Counted from the first letter of the stretch, positions 44,412 through 58,073 are shown. The stretch is DNA of 64,000 nt from Cyathus striatus (GCA_025738555.1 JAOVFP010000003.1:4650001-4714000); one strand, 5' to 3'. Made by a program: numbers and translations. Notes: a model not told the origin generated them from the letters alone.

Positions 44412-45357
44412 GATGCCGCCGGATCTACTGCACACTCCCACAGCCTACAGCCCTATTGAACAATAATAGACTATAGTTCAATTTGAAGATTCAAAGAAAA
44501 CTATACATGCTCACGGCAAGTGAACGATAAGTCCTCTATCATTCCTGATAACTAAGCAATGAGTTCCCTGAAAATCCGATGTCAATCTCGACCACAAGGA
44601 CATGAACGAAACACACATCGGGTGTATGGTTTGACGATTGTACCGTTCCATAGATAATCTGCCCATTTGCATCCCAATAAAAAATTCGTGTTCCGGCCTA
44701 CAAACAAGGTGAATAAGGAGAATCAGAATTACTTAGATGCATACGGGGAAAGCGTTCATAGCTAAAATAGTAGGATGAGAGGCTCTTCGTTTGAAGGACC
44801 CCGAGCGTGGAGGTATGTTCTTTAAACATAACTGTTGACTTGCACTTAGTATTTATGCAATTGTAGTACATCCGATCTCCCACACTCCTCCAAGGGTCGG
44901 ACTTTTATATATATAAATAACGCACTTACGACCTTTACCTGCGGACGTTGAACCTGCGGAGCTACATATAGAAACCAGCGTCTACTTCAAGTCTGCCCTT
45001 TGGGCGGACGTGTACCATTATCATCCACTTCACCAAAGAACTTGACGAATGACCCAAGAATGATTCCTGATTAACAGCATCATGAGTTTTTGATCTGCAC
45101 ATGGTTGTGCATGAATTTAAAGAACTTTAATGGTGTGTGTGGTTCCAAACTGTATTGCTAACTGCAACGACTTTTATCAACAAAAAAAAAATCATGTAAA
45201 GTAGACTTAGATCATAAAGGTTATCATATCACCGGCTGCTCGAGTGCCTGAGACGCCGCCGGATCTACTGCACTTTCATGCAACTTGCAGCCCTATTGAG
45301 CAATAGGCTACAGTTCAATTTGAAGATTCAAAAAAAAAACTTATCATGCTCACGGCA
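44412..45357 (+). repeat. Direct repeat of about 106 bp (44412-44517 and 45251-45357)
   Basis: Both copies share GCCGCCGGATCTACTGCAC, CAGCCCTATTGA.CAATA and AGTTCAATTTGAAGATTCAA ... ATGCTCACGGCA. Their separation of about 840 bp suggests the edges of a repeated unit or an LTR-like pair; there is no coding between them. Confidence 0.75.
44535..44880 (+). repeat. Dispersed repeat, copy 1 (related to 51350-51660)
   Basis: Shares GATGTCAATCTCGACCACAA, TTGACGATTGTACCGTTCCA and GAGAGGCTCTTCGTTTGAAG with 51350-51660. A shorter third relative of its first part lies at 49855-49930. Noncoding. Confidence 0.75.
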
Positions 45358-45594
45358 TACTACAGTGCCATCAGCGACTTCCCAGCATCTGATTTGGCAG
45401 GGAGTGATCATTTTTGGTAAAACTTAAACTACATTTCTTAATCGTGTCCTTTCACTTCAGAAACACATTTAATGGCATTAGATAGACTAGTTCTAACGAT
45501 GATGTGCTTCCCAAGTTGATTGGACAACTTTTTTTTCTATTTTTTTCTGGGTGGCCAGAAAAATGAAACATGATGTATTATGTAATACATAATT

Positions 45595-45618
45595 CCCACT
45601 ACCTTTTAAGGTAGTGGG
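45595..45618. repeat. Perfect 11-bp hairpin
   Basis: CCCACTACCTT TT AAGGTAGTGGG, preceded by an imperfect TATTATGTAATACATAAT palindrome. It could be the end or the whole of a tiny fold-back element. Confidence 0.85.
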
Positions 45619-45803
45619 TTTTGGGGAGGTTTGGATTTCCTAATAAGACAATTTGTGGATCGCATTCGGGATCTCATTTTCTAGGCATCTGATTGGCTAA
45701 TGCCTTTTCGGGACATTTTGTGATTGGTTACTGTAACATTCTCTCATCATAATCAATGTGTGTGACAGTGTGACTGCTCTGTTGTTCCACACATTCCCCT
45801 CTC

Positions 45804-46010
45804 ATGTCGATCCCAACATCCCCATCAACCACCAGCCACTCATCCATCTGTTCTGTTCTGTTCCCTCACCTCCTCACTCTTCCTCACCAGAACCCCCTCT
45901 CCTTTCTCCTTCATGCCACACAGCTATACCCTGATAAAATCACCCTCACTCATCCTGATGTCCACCATCCTGTCTTTTATTCCTTTGCTGTCTGATCCAT
46001 CTTCCTGTCC
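45804..46010 (+). pseudogene. Fragment resembling the N-terminus of an acyl-CoA synthetase (AMP-binding)
   Basis: After MSIPTSPSTTSHSS the frame reads LPHQNPLSFLLHATQLYPDK and ITLTHPDVHHPVFYSFAV, then TGA where these enzymes usually have Trp. The start of fungal AMP-forming ligases has this look. Nothing convincing follows, so this is at best a 5' fragment. Confidence 0.35.
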
Positions 46011-49000
46011 TGTCTCCATAATGAGGTTAGATCTGTGTCACTGAGCAACAACGATACCGCATTGCATAAGGTCAGTTTATATTGCCTTCCCTTCTGTGCC
46101 ATGGCTTCATTGATTTGTCAAGACATTGCTGTACTGTGTGCACTCTTGGCCTCTGGGCATGTTGCTATTGTGCTGCAAAGCTTGTTATGACTGATGGTGG
46201 CCTCTATCAGAGGCTAGCTCATCATCAATTTCATGAGTTTCACATGGGCTTTATTGAGCCCTGAAACCATGCTGGTCCTGGTCTCAGCAATGAGACCAAG
46301 AATGTATACAGTGGTGCTGCTCCAAGACCACGTTAGCCTACACCAAGCCTACACACCATCAGAACACATACCCATGTCCATTTGGCTACACTTTCATATG
46401 AGCATTCTTGAAATCTGCGAAGACATCAAGGACTTTTGAATTCCTGCCATATTCTACTTATCCTCCAAGCCACCCCTACAAGAGTCAGTTCTCTACAACG
46501 CACTACAAAGTCAGCTGCCTACAACACGAAGCCTCTACATAATCCCACTTACACTACTCGATGATCTCTTCCCCACTTCCTCCCTTGTGAAGAGATGTGA
46601 CTCCCGTTCTCTCTGCATACACGATCCACATCACCACCCACCACAGAACCGCACACGTTGAATGGAGCTAAAGCTGGAACGGCGTGCACAGATCGAAACT
46701 TCTCATTCTGGATGATGGGGAACTAATCTGAGAACATAACGAGCCAAGATGGGGTGTCTACCAAGACTGAGCTGTCATGTCCCCAGGCCTAGGTACTGCT
46801 GGGTGTATAGGATGGCATAGCAGATCGAACAGTTACGTATCAGGAACATGGGCTGCATGTTCGTTTCTGGGCTGGCTGAGGGTGGTCGATCAAAAGCAGG
46901 TGTTCGTTTATAGCTATGGGGTGGAATGTCCATCATTTGAGTTACCTTTGACATGCCTAATGGCACCAGTTGAACAAGGATTGAAAACGCCAACACAATT
47001 CTCCACTCTGGACACCTCATACATCTGTTCCCTACTTTTACCCTTGTACTTGACATGTTTACAAGTGGCTTCTCATTCCAAAGTAGATGACTGGGTAACG
47101 AATCCCAAATGTACTGAGCCGAGGAGGATGTAATGTGTCCATGTAGGACCACGCTCTGTTGTATCCCCAGGTCTCAGGCTGTTGCCTGCGGGCAAGATAT
47201 TGCAGGTGGTTGATTGAAATGGGAGTTCCATTGTAGCTGGGGCTCAGATCTTGATTGCTTGAGGGATAGTTAATATTAATACCCATGACTCGCATAATGA
47301 TACCAGGGTGGCATTCCATTCTTCATTCCCCTCACCACATTCTTCCCATTCTCATAGTCTTAACCACTCAAAGTTCAACATTCAACATTGGGGTAAGTAC
47401 ATGGATCAAAGTAATCCTTGAGGTCTGACTAATAATGAGTATGTTGTGATGCATTTATAATTTACAAGATAAATCGTGTTGTCAGCAGCTGCCAACATTC
47501 ATCGTAGTATGCACTATGTATTGTTTGATGAAACTGTATTCATGAGGCATGTCAGTGCATTATTCGTCGTCCTTTTCTTTTTTTTTTGTTCTGCGATTCA
47601 TGATCTGATCTCACCATTATCACTTACTTATTTGTACCATGGTACAATAGGGCACAATGTAGATATTGACAATAATGAACCAACATAAAAGGATTCATCT
47701 GAACTGCTTCTTGCCCATAACCTCCCTCCAACCTCACTTCCTCTGAGTAAATGTCATCCTGCACCAACAAGCTAGCTACATCATCCATGCCATGCTCAAT
47801 GGACATCATTCAGCTTGTAAAGGTAAAAGTAGGCTTAGACCTCCACAAATAAATGTACGAGTGAGCTGGTTGAAAGACCATTCAACCTGTGGCATTCTAA
47901 GGTGTAAGAAGAGGTCATTAGTGTAACAGCAACTCATTTGGGAATGTAACGACGATAAGGAGATCAGAAATGAGTTCTGAGCACATTCTGAGAACATTGG
48001 AGAGCCATTTGCAATGAGGAAACGAGTTCTGAGATGGTGAAAGGCTGGAGACGAATATATTTGAATTAAATGATGAGAGACAGTCGATGTAATCTCAAGT
48101 TGAGTGGGGGATAAACTCACTGGGGTGTAAATAAGGTAGATACAGGCTTTTAAAGAGAGAAATCGAGTATACTACTTAACAAGGTATAGTTCTACCATGT
48201 AAATTAGGGAATGTCGGACTGTATGATAGACATAAGTTTTCGAGAGACATGGAGCTGTGGTTCAAGCTGGGAAAATAAAATTTCAGAGAGATTCCATTTC
48301 TCATTTCTTAAATAGTGTTAAATTGTCCAGTCATTACGTTCTTACACAAACACTTTTTATGCCAGCACAAATGTTTCTTCTACCTTATTTATCTCCCTTC
48401 TTATCTATAATCCATCAAATTCATGATGTAGTGGGCCCTGCCACTTGTTGGCCCTATTTCTTTATTACCATATATGGTATACATTACATAATCACACCAC
48501 TTCAATTCTAAGCTCGAGCTTCCAGTTTCATGTTACATTTACACAAACATATAGAATAGTAAGTACAGTGTTCATTGAGAAAACCTATGGTCTGATGATC
48601 TTGACTTCCGTATAACATCAAATTTTGTCACACTACATATTGGCACATTGGGTTTGAGGCTAAGTAGAACTAGGTAATACACTCAGCAACAATTCTATCA
48701 CAGAAATTGTAGATGTAAATGCAGCAGTGTCTCCTGAGATCATTGTCTCCATCCATATTGGCAACTCACAGTCATCCATCCTATAACCCATGCATATGAC
48801 AACATACTTGGAACTCTGGTTGTCCCAATCTTCTTACCAATGAAAGTAATGAAGTCTTTGAGAATTATAAATGCAGCCTGAGAAACAAAGAACTTGATAT
48901 TAGTCTGAGTGGAAGGGCAACTTCATATGGTGAACCAGTCTGCAGTCGCATGATAGACACCAGAGAGCAGAAAGCACATGAATAGATTATAGTTGAGTAT

Positions 49001-49259
49001 ATTTTGATTGCAAGGTTCTGGGTGCTACACCGAGCACGTTACTGATAAGATATTGTGGTTGAATAATCTGTGTTGAATAAGTAAAGAATTATATAATGAA
49101 GATGAAATAACGTACATGGCAGAGGCCTTTGTGCTAGCTTTTCCTAGTGTACAGGTCAAGTATCATTCACAAAAGCAGATGAAAGATGAGTTCTTACCCC
49201 CAGAATGCCTGGACACTCTTGGTTTGAGACCATTCACCAAATACTGTTGGCCAATCCTC
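46011..49259. other. Long noncoding stretch
   Basis: Several short frames occur on both strands (46777-47133, 47806-48120) with no recognisable domain or consistent codon character. No strong repeat was noticed. Confidence 0.4.
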
Positions 49260-49620
49260 TGGTTCTGAAATACACATCACACTCACACTCAACACTTCAT
49301 GCCCACTGCCAAGTCCTTGAATTTGAGAGTGAGCGTGAAAATAAATACTTACCACGCTCACTAAAAATTAACTAGTAAATTAAATATAATATTTGTACAT
49401 GTTCACACTCACACACAAGTTATGATAAATATGTGTGAGCATGAATAGGAGTATTTATCACACTCATGCTCAAGATTTTCAGTAGTACAGTATGTATTTA
49501 GGATAGGTATATTTATGTAAGTATATTGCTTCACGCTCACTTATATATTTTATCACACTCACTTTTATACTTCATCACGCTCACTTATATATTATTCACG
49601 CTCAGAATCAGATTTCCACA
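49260..49620. repeat. CACACTCAC/CACGCTCAC-rich irregular repeat
   Basis: Words of the type TCACACTCACTTTTATACTT and TCACGCTCACTTATATAT recur about every 28 bp at 49530-49610 and more loosely before that, in both orientations. Low-complexity repeat, no coding. Confidence 0.65.
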
Positions 49621-51349
49621 TGCAAACCCTGAATGTGCATGGAATTATCTGCCTGCCCCTGCCCAGGGATGCCACCAAAAATGTAACCTCTCGCCAGAAA
49701 AGTGAAACAAATAGATACACCATGGGAAAAAATGAGACAACATGGTAAATCGATGTCTTTTCATAGGTTTCCTTCCTAAAAAAATATTAAAAAAATGCAC
49801 AAAAATTTTTCCCATGAGTTTCAGATGTGTAAGGGAGGTGCCTGTCAGCACTGTAACAATAGTTCCATTATTGTTCCTGATGACTAAAAAATGAGTTCCC
49901 TTGAAGTTAAAATCGAGTCCATAGTCCCCTGTTACAACTGACTATGCCAAATCGGGTACTAGCATGAGACTTCGACACATCAGCTCAGATCAGGTTCAGA
50001 TGGGTCTTTAGGTAAGCGAGCCTCAGATGTAAGATTCCCTTAACATATTGCACTCACATACTGGTTGCATGAGGATACCTACATACATAACACCTTAAAA
50101 TATATAAATTTTAAATATAAGTATGTTCTGGATTTATACAATAGGTAGATGAATTTAGGTATTATATTATCTATAACTTGAAGCACATGCTACATATGTA
50201 ATTTATTATCTCCACACATAGTTTAGTACATCCTCATTTTATACCTGTACCCGCAAAAAATATTCTGTAAACAGTCCCAAGAGGTATAAATGTATACAGG
50301 ACAAATTGAGGAAAACCTAGAGTGATTTATTCAGTGTTATGAACAACAGCTAATATATTAAGTAACTAGAGCCTGGTAGATAATTGTAAGTAAATAATAC
50401 AGTATATACAAGTAAAAAAAACTCACCTCAGCATTGTGAACAATGTATGAGGTGTACTAGCTAAAGTACACAGGCTTATATATACTATGAGTCCTTTACT
50501 CCAAGATAAAGGAATAAACTACATAAGGAGAGTGTGTGCCACAGAGCGTGTTGTGCAGCACAGTAGCAGTACAATACAGGAACGTTTAGTACATAAAAAA
50601 TACAGTGGCATAATAAAATATATAAAGTACAATATGTAAAATATATTTACCCTGCCGCGCAATGAGTGTATGACCTTGATGGCGAGGTGGTGGCTGATGA
50701 GTGAGTAAATGTCGGCATGGACTAACAGAAAGCAAGAGCACAAGTCAGACTCAAGGTGTTCACTTATTCAACTTGTATTCAACACAAATTGTTGGTTATA
50801 TTAATTCAATAACTATAACATTTACATAGCGCTGTCATTGTTGTATTCTTTACTAAATGGAAAGTATTATATGTAAGAACTTTATCATATTTATAGACCC
50901 ATGTAGATAATTGTGCTACCACCTTACAGTAAATAGTAACTAAAATCAAATTATGTTTCTAACAGTATAATTGTTTTCATCTATACCTAAGTCATTTTCA
51001 ACACTACATGAATACATATATTTCCCTAGTAATAGTTTATACTAGATGCTGCCATATTGTTAGAAATTGTAAGTATTTACTGTTTATAAGCACTGGTTTA
51101 ATGTCTATGTACATTAAAATATCAGGTATGGACATATATTGTTGACTTATTATTTATTGTAGCGATACATCCAATTTATGTAGAAAGTTTGCATACATAA
51201 ATGCAAGTAAAGAAGAAACACACGAAGGATTAGCATATAAGCGCCTTCTGAGTGCGCCAGTATTGTTCAGACTGGCTCGCGAACCGGTCATGTGATGTGT
51301 CAAATTTTTTGCACTAGTACCCAATATGGTATGGTCATTTGTAACAGGG
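49621..51349. other. AT-rich, no gene seen
   Basis: A fragment of the 44535-type repeat is present at 49855-49930. A near-perfect 20-bp palindrome lies at 51270-51289 (GACTGGCTCG CGAACCGGTC, two C/T mismatches). Confidence 0.45.
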
Positions 51350-51660
51350 GACTCTTTACTGGTTAAAATCTGATGTCAGTCTTGGCCACAAAGGATATGA
51401 ACAATACACACATCTGCTGTACGGTTTGATGATTGCACCATTCCATAGACAATCTGCCCATCTGCTGCCCAGTAGAAAACCCGTATTCTCGCCATAATCA
51501 AGGTGAACAAGGATAGAATCAGAATTATTTAGAAGAATACACTGGGGAAAGGATTCATAGCCGATATAGTAGTGTGAGAGGCTCTTCGTTTGAAGGACCA
51601 GTGTGGAAGGTGTGTTCTTTCAACACTACTGTCGACTTGAACTAGTATTTGTGCAGGCTT
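51350..51660 (+). repeat. Dispersed repeat, copy 2 (related to 44535-44880)
   Basis: Aligns over about 300 bp with the other copy in the same orientation, with many transitions and small gaps. Confidence 0.75.
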
Positions 51661-52214
51661 GCAGCTGGATGAGCAATCGATTTCCGAGGAATTTATGAGA
51701 ACATGATCGGCGATAGGAGTTTTCTATGACATCTAAGAAAAGATTTCTGGGAGTGAGTAGGAGGGACTCGTTTCTCCCAAGTTGAGACCAAGTCAGAAGG
51801 ACATGTATATCTGATCTCCCACGTCCATCACAAAATTCTGGAGGACCTTGTGAGTGATTATGATCCAACCACAATCTCGTGATCATATCATAACCACTGT
51901 TGATGAAATTTGAGCTGCCCTCAACTTGACTTGGAAGCGTCGATGTTGTCAATGAAAACCTTGCTTGCAGTTGTTTGAATAGGTGAATGGTGTTGTAGAA
52001 TGGTAAGCAGTGCTTTTTAATGGAATGTATTTGTGAGGGTCATAAAATGGGGAGCACACGCCTGTGTAGATGAGTTAGAGAGGTAAGGCAAAATATATGT
52101 GATTGGTTCTTGTTGTTACAAAGAACTGAAGAGTCAGAGAACAAATTGAGTGCACATGAAAGTCGAAAAGTGCACCCTATTTTGACCCCGAGAGAACCTT
52201 GCAAGCAAGGTGAC

Positions 52215-52400
52215 TTATGAGTATACTGTACCATTACGATCAACTGTTCATGAGCTTTTTGTGTGACGGCCATGTTCAGTTGGACCTTGTGTTCAATGAC
52301 CTGTGTGATGCGTGACAAAACCCAAATCTGTTCAAATTTAGGCTTGCGAGCAAAGCAAGCACTCGCAAAATTTGACCTATGGTGCACATCACTTAGTCAC
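52215..52400 (-). repeat. Fragment of the LINE 5' region, inverted
   Basis: The reverse complement matches the leader of the LINE at 61700-61850: GCGGTGACTAAG.GA.GTGCA at one end and GAACAGTTGATCGTAATGGT at the other, with an insertion between. It is an old relative of that element. Confidence 0.6.
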
Positions 52401-52730
52401 CGCTACTTTTGTGCAAGGAAATGTCACCTGATATTTCTCACGTGAAATGACCCCAATTTCTTATTCTTTTTGTAGAAATGCTTGTTTTGATGAATGGAAT
52501 AATTCTGCTAAACAGTTTGTCAAAATTCCCAAAACTGAGTGAGTTATATTTTTCATACATCCCAGATTTTGCCGGATCTATATATAATGAGAGAAGGCCT
52601 GGGAATTTGGGGTATAGATGGTGCGTGGGGGTGGGAAATTAGGCGGTATTTAGTATTTTCGATAAACTGGGGACGTGTGAAATAGAAGCATTACCATACA
52701 AGGCGATTTTCACTCAATTGATGTGTGCGC
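52401..52730. other. No gene; short tail-like relic
   Basis: CTATATATAATGAGAGAAGG at about 52579-52598 is the same sequence that follows the hairpin module ending at 59959. Confidence 0.5.
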
Positions 52731-54081
52731 TGTCACGGGTGAAAGTTGATTTCACATAATGACATGAATACAGCTAAATCACTCAAAGATAGAAAAGCAA
52801 ACACTTAGAAAACTTAATAATACCTTAACAAACAACACTTAATATGCACTTCTATTTCACTATTAATCAGGAAAACCATACACAAGTAACTAATCAATAC
52901 ACTAACAAATAAAGCTACATAAACACTAATAGTCCATCACCAATCAGAACAATTATACACAAACAAGTAACTACAATACCAGCTCATTATTAATCAAGAT
53001 AAACATACACAAATACTTAGTCATACTACTGGACCAGCACTAATCAGAATAAATATCATCATACAACAACTACACCAAGATTAATATGTACAAACAATTA
53101 TACCCTGTACAAAATAAGAAAGCCTTCAGGTACAAACAAAAGAGCACCATTGTTCTCAAGAGCTATTAATAGCTCTACCATTGTGCTAAATATACCCATT
53201 GTTCTTTCCAGTACTATTAATAGCATTTCTATTGTGCTAAATATACCCATTGTCTAAGATGCTGACTCATGCATCCTAAATTGGAGAACAATGGAGAAAA
53301 GGATGACTCATACTTTCCCCAGTTGGAGAACAATGGGAAAGTAGGTGTGGGATATGATTAGTCAGCAGGAGGGTAAAAGGCATATAAGGAAGAGGAATTG
53401 GCCTGTAGAATTAACAACTTATACCTAGTTTACATTTGTTTGTATCCCTTTGCAGTTGTAGCACACAACCCTTACCTACTAAATATAACCTATATACTTC
53501 CTCTCTACCCAGTACACGTATTGTCAGAGTCACATATAAAGCGTCAACAGTAAAGTGTGAAACTAATTTGTATTATTTGTGTCTACTCAGATAGTGAGGC
53601 ACCGTATCTTCGTAAAGTAACAGCAGCAGCAGCATCGTATTTGTGTCCACTCAGATAGTGAGGCACCGTATCTTCATAAAGTAACAGCAGCAGCAGCAGC
53701 AGCATCGTATTTGTGTCCACTCAGATAGTGAGACACCGTAACCTTGTAAATTATATATGCGCCCCAGTTGTGAAGTAAGAAGTAGAAACCGTCAGGGACC
53801 TCAGCTCCGCTTCAACCTTCAACATAATAGTGACCTATATCTTCAGCCTACCCTTCACCTGCAAGCCCTTGCCACAATCCTAGTTGTTGTGCTTGCTATT
53901 CGCCTACTCTTCTAAACTTACCAACCTACCTCTACACTTAAATATACACCTGTGTTCATCACCAAACCTCTTGAGTTAAGGAGAATATCTACAAATAATA
54001 TCCCCCCAACACTCAGGTGCAAAGCACGAACAAAGTCACTTCCTGCTGACCACCTTAGATATTTATTATCTTAAACTGACA
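52731..54081 (-). mobile_element. 1.4-kb LTR-like element, copy 3 (young, reversed)
   Basis: The reverse complement begins TGTCAGTTTAAGATAATAAA and ends TTCACCCGTGACA. GCGC flanks both sides (52727-52730 and 54082-54085). It is nearly identical to 55737-57155. It contains CAG/CTG runs in ~60-bp tandem units and no open frame. Confidence 0.8.
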
Positions 54082-55699
54082 GCGCGCACGCCTGTCCGCT
54101 TTCGGTTGAGCGCTAATGTTTTGGGATGAGTTTGATGGGGTCCCTGCTGAAAAAGGATGGATGCAAACAATGTTCAACAATGCAAGTGACTAAGCGTCTT
54201 GAAAAGGTTATGCAGATATATTAGTAAGCATATAATGTGCACGCCACAATGGGTGATTGATGGCTGAATGGTCAGTGGCACTTCCTTTCCTTTTCTCCCT
54301 TCCCCCTTGAGTTTAAACAGGACAATAATAGAGTATATATTGGTGGATATTAATGGGACTGCTGTAGTGATATATAGTGTGAATAATAATGGCACTATAA
54401 GGATATTTTTGAGGAAAATATCGGATTTTTGGGAGGGCAATATTACAATTTATAGTTTTTTTCAGAGTTACAGGTTTGGTATATATATATTGGTGTAATG
54501 TGTTCCCTGTTTTGATGTAATAAAACTATAATGATTAGATATTATATATTTGATTGCAATTGATGATGAGAATATTTGGTGGGGGCTGTATAATAAGTGT
54601 GTAATTGATAGAAATACTAGGAGTGATGATATATAGATTCAGGATATGTGTATAGTTTCTGATTTTGGTGGATAGGTTGATATTTGGGGATTGAGGAATA
54701 TTGATATATACCACACAGGTAACATATATAATATATATCACACAGGTATATAAATAGCAGTTGATATTTGGGAATTGAGGAATATTGATATATATGATAT
54801 ATGAGGATGACAATAGGATTATAATTCATAAATAATAAATAATTTGATGGGCACTGTAGTAATGTATGGTGGATATAGTAATGTTTGAGATGTATAATTT
54901 GAGTGTAATGAATAGAAATAGGAGTATTGATTAAAATATATTTATTCTGTTCAAGGGAATGGATATAGTGAAGACTAAACTACACAGGTGTAGATATAAA
55001 ATATGTGGTGATTGATGTGGATGGATGTGTGTAGATATAAAATATATACTACAGATATATACCACATGGGTGACATATATGATATATATGACACAGGTAT
55101 ATAAATAGCAATTGATATTTGGGGATTGAGGAATATTGATATATATGACACAGGTGATATATATGATATATGAGGATGACAATAGGATTATAATTCATAA
55201 ATAATAAATTATTTGATGGGCACTGTAGTAATGCATGGTGGATATACTAATGATTGAGGTGTATAATGTGAGTGAAATATGAGTATTCATTAATAGATAT
55301 TTATTCTGTTCAAGGGAATGAAAATGGTGAAGACTAAACTACATGAGTGTAAATATGGTGTTTTGTGTGAGAATAGAGGACACATGATGATGTGGCATGT
55401 GCGTCAATTGGAGATGGTGGAAGGCACATGGACAATAATGTGCTGTGAGTAATGGAGATTGCATTGGGTGGAAGTAGATGAATGTGAAGTGAGCACAAAT
55501 GATCATCCTTTTCAGGGAGATCTGCAATTGTTGTGAGTAGGACAACAAACAACAGAAGATCAAGGGTTCATGAAAAGAAAGAATCTGTATATCAGATAGG
55601 ATATGCTGAGGAGGGATAGTTTCTGAATGTATGGGATACTTAGAGTCTAGAGACCATTGATCACTAATTGATACACAGTAGGTGTTATTGCACAGTGTT
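54082..55699. repeat. Upstream region of minisatellite module I
   Basis: AT-rich, noncoding. 54237-54540 resembles 58455-58745 (CACTTCCTTT, GGTGTAATGTGTTCCC, TTTTGATGTAATA). A block with GGGGATTGAGGAATATTGAT and GATGGGCACTGTAGTAATG occurs at 54675-54900 and 55080-55290, and again at 58985-59130. Scattered ATATATCACACAGGTATATA words look like ancestral forms of the array monomers. Confidence 0.65.
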
Positions 55700-58015
55700 G
55701 ATATAAACAACATGGGTGTTGATATAAACAACACGGTGTCAGTTTAAGATAATAAATATCTAAGGTGGTCAGCAGGAAGTGACTTTGTTCGTGCTTTGCA
55801 CCTGAGTGTTGGGGGGATATTATTTGTAGATATTCTCCTTAACTCAAGAGGTTTGGTGATGAACACAGGTGTATATTTAAGTGTAGAGGTAGGTTGGTAA
55901 GTTTAGAAGAGTAGGCGAATAGCAAGCACAACAACTAGGATTGTGGCAAGGGCTTGCAGGTGAAGGGTAGGCTGAAGATATAGGTCACTATTATGTTGAA
56001 GGTTGAAGCGGAGCTGAGGTCCCTGACGGTTTCTACTTCTTACTTCACAACTGGGGCGCATATATAATTTACCAGGTTACGGTGTCTCACTATCTGAGTG
56101 GACACAAATATGATGCTGCTGCTGCTGCTGCTGCTGTTACTTTATGAAGATACGGTGCCTCACTATCTGAGTGGACACAAATACGATGCTGCTGCTGCTG
56201 TTACTTTACGAAGATACGGTGCCTCACTATCTGAGTGGACACAAAATATGATGCTGCTGCTGCTGTTACTTTACGAAGATACGGTGCCTTACTATCTGAG
56301 TAGACACAAATAATACAAATTAGTTTCACACTTTACTGTTGACGCTTTATATGTGACTCTGACAATACGTGTACTGGGTAGAGAGGAAGTATATAGGTTA
56401 TATTTAGTAGGTAAGGGTTGTGTGCTACAACTGCAAAGGGATACAAACAAATGTAAACTAGGTATAAGTTGTTAATTCTACAGGCCAATTCCTCTTCCTT
56501 ATATGCCTTTTACCCTCCTGCTGACTAATCATATCCCACACCTACTTTCCCATTGTTCTCCAACTGGGGAAAGTATGAGTCATCCTTTTCTCCATTGTTC
56601 TCCAATTTAGGATGCATGAGTCAGCATCTTAGACAATGGGTATATTTAGCACAATAGAAATGCTATTAATAGTACTTGAAAGAACAATGGGTATATTTAG
56701 CACAATGGTTGTGCTATTAATAGCTCTTGAGAACAATGGTGCTCTGTTGTTCATACCTGAAGGCTTTCTTATTTTGTACAGGGTATAATTGTTTGTACAT
56801 ATTAGTCTTGGTGTAGTTGTTGTATGATGATATTTATTCTGATTAGTGCTGGTCCAGTAGTATGACTAAGTATTTGTATATGTTTATCTTGATTAATAAT
56901 GAGCTGGTATTGTAGTTACTTGTTTGTGTATAATTGTTCTGATTGGTGATGGACTATTAGTGTTTATGTAGCTTTATTTGTTAGTGTATTGATTAGTTAC
57001 TTGTGTATGGTTTTCCTGATTAATAGTGAAATAGAAGTGCATATTAAGTGTTGTTTGTTAAGGTATTATTAAGTTTTCTAAGTGTTTGCTTTTCTATCTT
57101 TGAGTGATTTAGCTGTATTCATGTCATTATGTGAAATCAACTTTCACCCGTGACAACGGGTGTTGATATAAACAACATGGGTGTTGATATAAACAACACG
57201 GGTGTTGATATAAACAACACGGGTGTTGATATAAACAACATGGGTGTTGATATAAACAACACGGGTGTTGATATAAACAACATGGGTGTTGATATAAACA
57301 ACACGGGTGTTGATATAAACAACACGGTGTTGATATAAACAACACGGGTGTTGATATAAACAACACGGGTGTTGATATAAACAACATGGGTGTTGATATA
57401 AACAACACGGGTGTTGATATAAACAACACGGGTGTTGATATAAACAACACGGGTGTTGATATAAACAACACGGGTGTTGATATAAACAACACGGGTGTTG
57501 ATATAAACAACACGGGTGTTGATATAAACAACATGGGTGTTGATATAAACAACACGGGTGTTGATATAAACAACACGGGTGTTGATATAAACAACACGGG
57601 TGTTGATATAAACAACACGGGTGTTGATATAAACAACACGGGTGTTGATATAAACAACACGGGTGTTGATATAAACAACACGGGTGTTGATATAAACAAC
57701 ACGGGTGTTGATATAAAAACAACACGGGTGTTGATATAAACAACACGGGTGTTGATATAAACAACACGGGTGTTGATATAAACAACACGGGTGTTGATAT
57801 AAACAACACGGGTGTTGATATAAACAACACGGGTGTTGATATAAACAACACGGGTGTTGATATAAACAACACGGGTGTTGATATAAACAACACGGGTGTT
57901 GATATAAACAACACGGGTGTTGATATAAACAACACGGGTGTTGATATAAACAACACGGGTGTTGATATAAACAACACGGGTGTTGATATAAACAACACGG
58001 GTGGTATATGATATA
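55700..58015 (+). repeat. 21-bp minisatellite array A (about 40 units), split by an LTR-like element
   Basis: The unit starts GGGTGTTGATATAAACAAC and is 21 bp. It occurs in two units at 55700-55736 and about 40 units from 57156 to 58015, nearly identical apart from CG/TG variants and two 2-bp indels (57326, 57713). Because 21 is divisible by 3 and the unit lacks stops in several frames on both strands, it produces long spurious frames (GVDINNT repeats and others). Confidence 0.95.
55737..57155 (+). mobile_element. 1.4-kb LTR-like element, copy 2 (young), inserted in array A
   Basis: It begins TGTCAGTTTAAGATAATAAA and ends TTCACCCGTGACA. ACGG flanks both sides (55733-55736 and 57156-57159), and removing the element with one flank restores the array unit perfectly. 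Interior CTG runs (7, 4 and 4 repeats near 56110-56270) sit in ~62-bp tandem units. No open frame. Confidence 0.85.
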
Positions 58016-58073
58016 AACAACACGGGTGGTATATGATGTAAACCACACAGGTAGATATATTTATTATGGGTAA

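Noticed and set aside
46777..47319. Overlapping frames on both strands near 46.8-47.3 kb
   Set aside because: No domain, no consistent splice sites and no codon character; left unannotated.
56098..56313. Short frame with Leu runs (LLLLLLLL) in the 1.4-kb element
   Set aside because: It is the translation of CTG runs in the ~60-bp tandem units.
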